Positions 61,206 through 64,000 of a stretch of DNA of 64,000 nt are shown here, piece after piece (the first letter of the stretch is position 1; each line of letters opens with the position of its first letter). Position numbers and translations under genes: made by a program. The notes under the pieces are model-generated. The model searched no databases. It was not told the DNA's origin and saw only the letters and a program-made list of their open reading frames with translations. Source of the stretch: Sebastes aleutianus (lineage: Eukaryota; Chordata; Actinopteri; Perciformes; Sebastidae); the NCBI GenBank assembly GCA_916700875.1, contig CAKAKS010000031.1, positions 6,023,477 through 6,087,476 on the forward strand, in the 5' to 3' direction.

Positions 61206-64000
61206 CTTAAGGACATCTGTAGCCCTGTCCAATCAAAAGCAATCAACTATGTAAACAGGAAGCCACTGTAGCATCAAAAAAATACCAGATCTCTTAAATT
61301 TAACTACCAATTCTTTGTAAATGTAGGTATTACTTTGTTTTATTCATATATGCATACTTGGAGAAACGTGTGTCAGCGTTAATGGCATGAAATATCAAAT
61401 TATGCTAACCTAACCGATACTATTTGGTCATTTAGCCTGACGTTATTGCCGTAACATTTAGTAATTTCAGGTAGGCCTATATTGTGCTGTTTTTGTGAAA
61501 ACTAAAACTAAATACTTCCCAATTTACATTTGTTATAAACTGCATTTCAGTTACATGTCAGGTCTAATGTGTCTTTTACTCCCGACTCTATACTGGAAAT
61601 ATATTAGCATGTATTACCTTTAATTATCTTGGCAGCCGTTACACTTGGCAGTTGCTGGGTGTAAATAGTCTAATAGCTAATGTAGTATTGCAACCTGTTT
61701 TAATGTAGTGATATGCAAATCTCCACGTAGTAAATGTATGGCTCCTGATAAAGCAGGTTAGAAAGAATACCTACGGATGTCCCCCCTCCCCCGCCCCCCT
61801 CAAACTTTAGCTTTTATTCAATATTATAGATACATATTTAAGATTTGTAATCAAGTTTTCAGGGGCTTTGATAAACCAGCAAAAATTATGAAATTTTTTG
61901 ACAGTTCAGTTTTTTTGTCAGTTCTACTAAGGTTCCAGTTTGAATTATAATTTATAGGTTTATTCAATAATTGACAAATGTGTTTTAAAAGACAAAAAGA
62001 AAAAACATTTTAACAAACTGAAACATTTACAGCAGAACTATTAAAACAGTAAATGACATTTTATTTGTTGCAAAAAGACTTGAATACATGTCTACATATA
62101 TTCATGTGAGTATGTGCTCACTGCATCTTGTCAGTTTAAATGACAGAAGACTAAATGAAAGATCCACACATACATTAACAGAGCCACACACGTTAAACAC
62201 ACACTCACAAAATTGCTCATCCACTCCATCCCGAACAAGACTAAACACATTGTCTAGACAAACACATTATCTTTAATCAGGACAGTAATGCATCTTTTCT
62301 CCTCACACACAGATCGAGTCAGTGGGGGCCTGATGAGGGGAAATATGTGGCGTATTGAAATAGATTTATTCAAACTGATAGCATCTCATCCTATCAGCTC
62401 CACACCAAGTGTGCCAAACCGTGTGCGAGAGTCTTTTGAAAGCCTTTAAGGATGTATCGAACAAAAGGGGAGGAAAAAGTCTCCAAATGAGTTCTGGATC
62501 ATTCCCGGAGCAAAGGGATCAATAACCGCCAGGCTAAGCCCTCGCTCATCCATCTGATTCATATCTCCCCTCCCCTGCTTTTTCACATATAAGAGGAATC
62601 GCTGGACTAAAGGCTCCCTCTCTGTGGCAATATGTACCAGCTGTTTCCTCAGATACATAAAGCTGTATGAAGTGACTAATGTCAGAATTGTGCTAAAATC
62701 ATAATGGATTGGATATGTCAGTGCATGATGATCTTTTCTAGAGATGTATGGCAGCAGAAGAATATACAGTTGTCTATAAATAGCTCTGTTAGAGGTAACA
62801 TCTCTCTCGTGTAGAAAACCAGCCTATAAATTATAAAACAGAAATCAAACTACTGCCACTATGCATCCGTTGATACACATCACATGATGGTGATGTCGCT
62901 CTCGGAGAAAATGTGAAACTCCCAATGCTGCAAGATAAAAAAATACAAATCCTGTGTCATGTATTTACCTGACTATGATGGCTCTTGTGCTTAAATAATA
63001 GTTGTTTACTAAAATGCCAATGCTCAATGGAAACCTGGCAGGGAAAATAAACTTCTCCTGTCACCGTTTTGTAAATAATTTAGTCTTAAACAGTCTCAGC
63101 TAATTCTTCATGCAGTCACACTGACATGCAAAATAAATCCCTGGAAAGAGAGCCTGATAATAGGATAAACGGTTAGGTAATTTTCTCAGAGTGTGAGTAT
63201 TTAAAAAAAAAAAAAAATCATAGCAATTTTATGACTGCAAATGAAAAAGTCCATTCACTTCAATGTGATATTTTTTCTGTGAGGAACAACATGATTGAGG
63301 AAATAAAAAGCTTATTGACCGAAACTAACTATTGGATCATTTTAAAGACCTCTAGGGGGATCCATGTGTAGAGGTATGTAGCTATTGGACTATTCATTTC
63401 CTGTTTATTCATGACTCAAATTATATTTGCAGTCTGCAGAGTTCAGGAAAACTTCCCTCAAAAGAGAAGTTAACCAGCAAATCCAGTTACATTTGTAGTC
63501 CAAGCATATGTAGCACATATTTATGACAAAATAAATAATGGATAATAACACAAATATTTGATGCACTGACTCCTGGATGGCCTCTTCTGTCTAGCTCAGG
63601 AAACTGCAGCTGTATTAATAATCTTTTGTTCTTCAGCCTCAAAGGGCGCCACCTGCCATCTCGGAGAACAGAAAGAACAACTGAAGCTTTTATAGATAGT
63701 AAACAAAACCTCCAACAATATGTCTATGGAAATATAACAATGCATCACACACAGTAGGAGGTTAGGATATAATCAGCACCATGGCTACCATTGAGGACAC
63801 TATGGCCAAGTCTCCAGTGTTTCTGAGAACTTTGGGGGTTTAGCAACATATAACAGTATTTTTACACTCAGTACATCTAAATTTCATTATTTTTAGGCCA
63901 ACAAAATTAATAAAGAAAGAATTCCTTTAATTTCCTATTATATTCTTGGAAAGAACACTGTAATCTGGTGATATAACCTAGTTACAGGGAAAATAGGGAC
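61206..64000. other. Gene-free right end
   Basis: No recognised exon or transposon edges. The stretch 62290-62720 is not repetitive and less AT-rich, a possible conserved non-coding element; the 70-codon minus-strand frame there has no known domain. The rest is AT-rich. Confidence 0.35.

Noticed and set aside
62446..62658. 70-codon minus-strand frame
   Set aside because: It reads plausibly but has no known domain, promoter or splice sites; non-coding conservation is as likely.

Overview
The window looks like nuclear DNA of a teleost fish, most likely a percomorph. The reasons are small split genes whose proteins match vertebrate families, very AT-rich introns, and a dense load of short non-autonomous DNA transposons (hAT, piggyBac-like, Harbinger-like), LINE 3' ends and a tRNA-derived SINE of the kinds common in fish. 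No bacterial, plasmid or viral gene was recognised.

Five protein-coding loci are supported. From left to right they are: arl3 (minus, 6553-10297, six coding exons, 182 aa); wbp1l (plus, 14148-18786, four coding exons, 294 aa, with a probable 3' UTR to about 24.57 kb); lman2l (minus, 28346-34252, eight coding exons, 352 aa); mtfp1 (plus, 37628-45245, four coding exons, 165 aa); and an unrecognised compact gene (plus, 48581-49218, three coding exons, 151 aa) that reads as a small type I membrane protein. All exon junctions keep frame with GT/AG borders, and the four known proteins come out at or near their usual family lengths. A possible first exon of a sixth gene lies at 53.6 kb.

arl3 and wbp1l are divergent, wbp1l and lman2l converge, and lman2l and mtfp1 are divergent. 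ARL3 and WBP1L also lie close together on human 10q24, so that pair looks like retained synteny, while LMAN2L and MTFP1 are on other human chromosomes. The genes do not form one pathway: they serve ciliary cargo release (arl3), a WW-ligand membrane adaptor (wbp1l), early-secretory-pathway lectin function (lman2l) and mitochondrial fission (mtfp1).

The rest is mobile-element debris and gene-free DNA. Several elements have target-site duplications readable directly from the sequence. Notable structures are two hAT elements back to back sharing one 8-bp target site (11971-13909), a hAT with three 238-bp internal repeats (26524-27668), an inverted pair of LINE ends flanking the lman2l first exon, and a 0.67-kb GGTA-type array with a 280-bp higher-order duplication just upstream of mtfp1. 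The outer parts (0-6 kb and 49.3-64 kb) hold no recognised complete gene. The most novel item is the compact membrane-protein gene at 48.6-49.2 kb.
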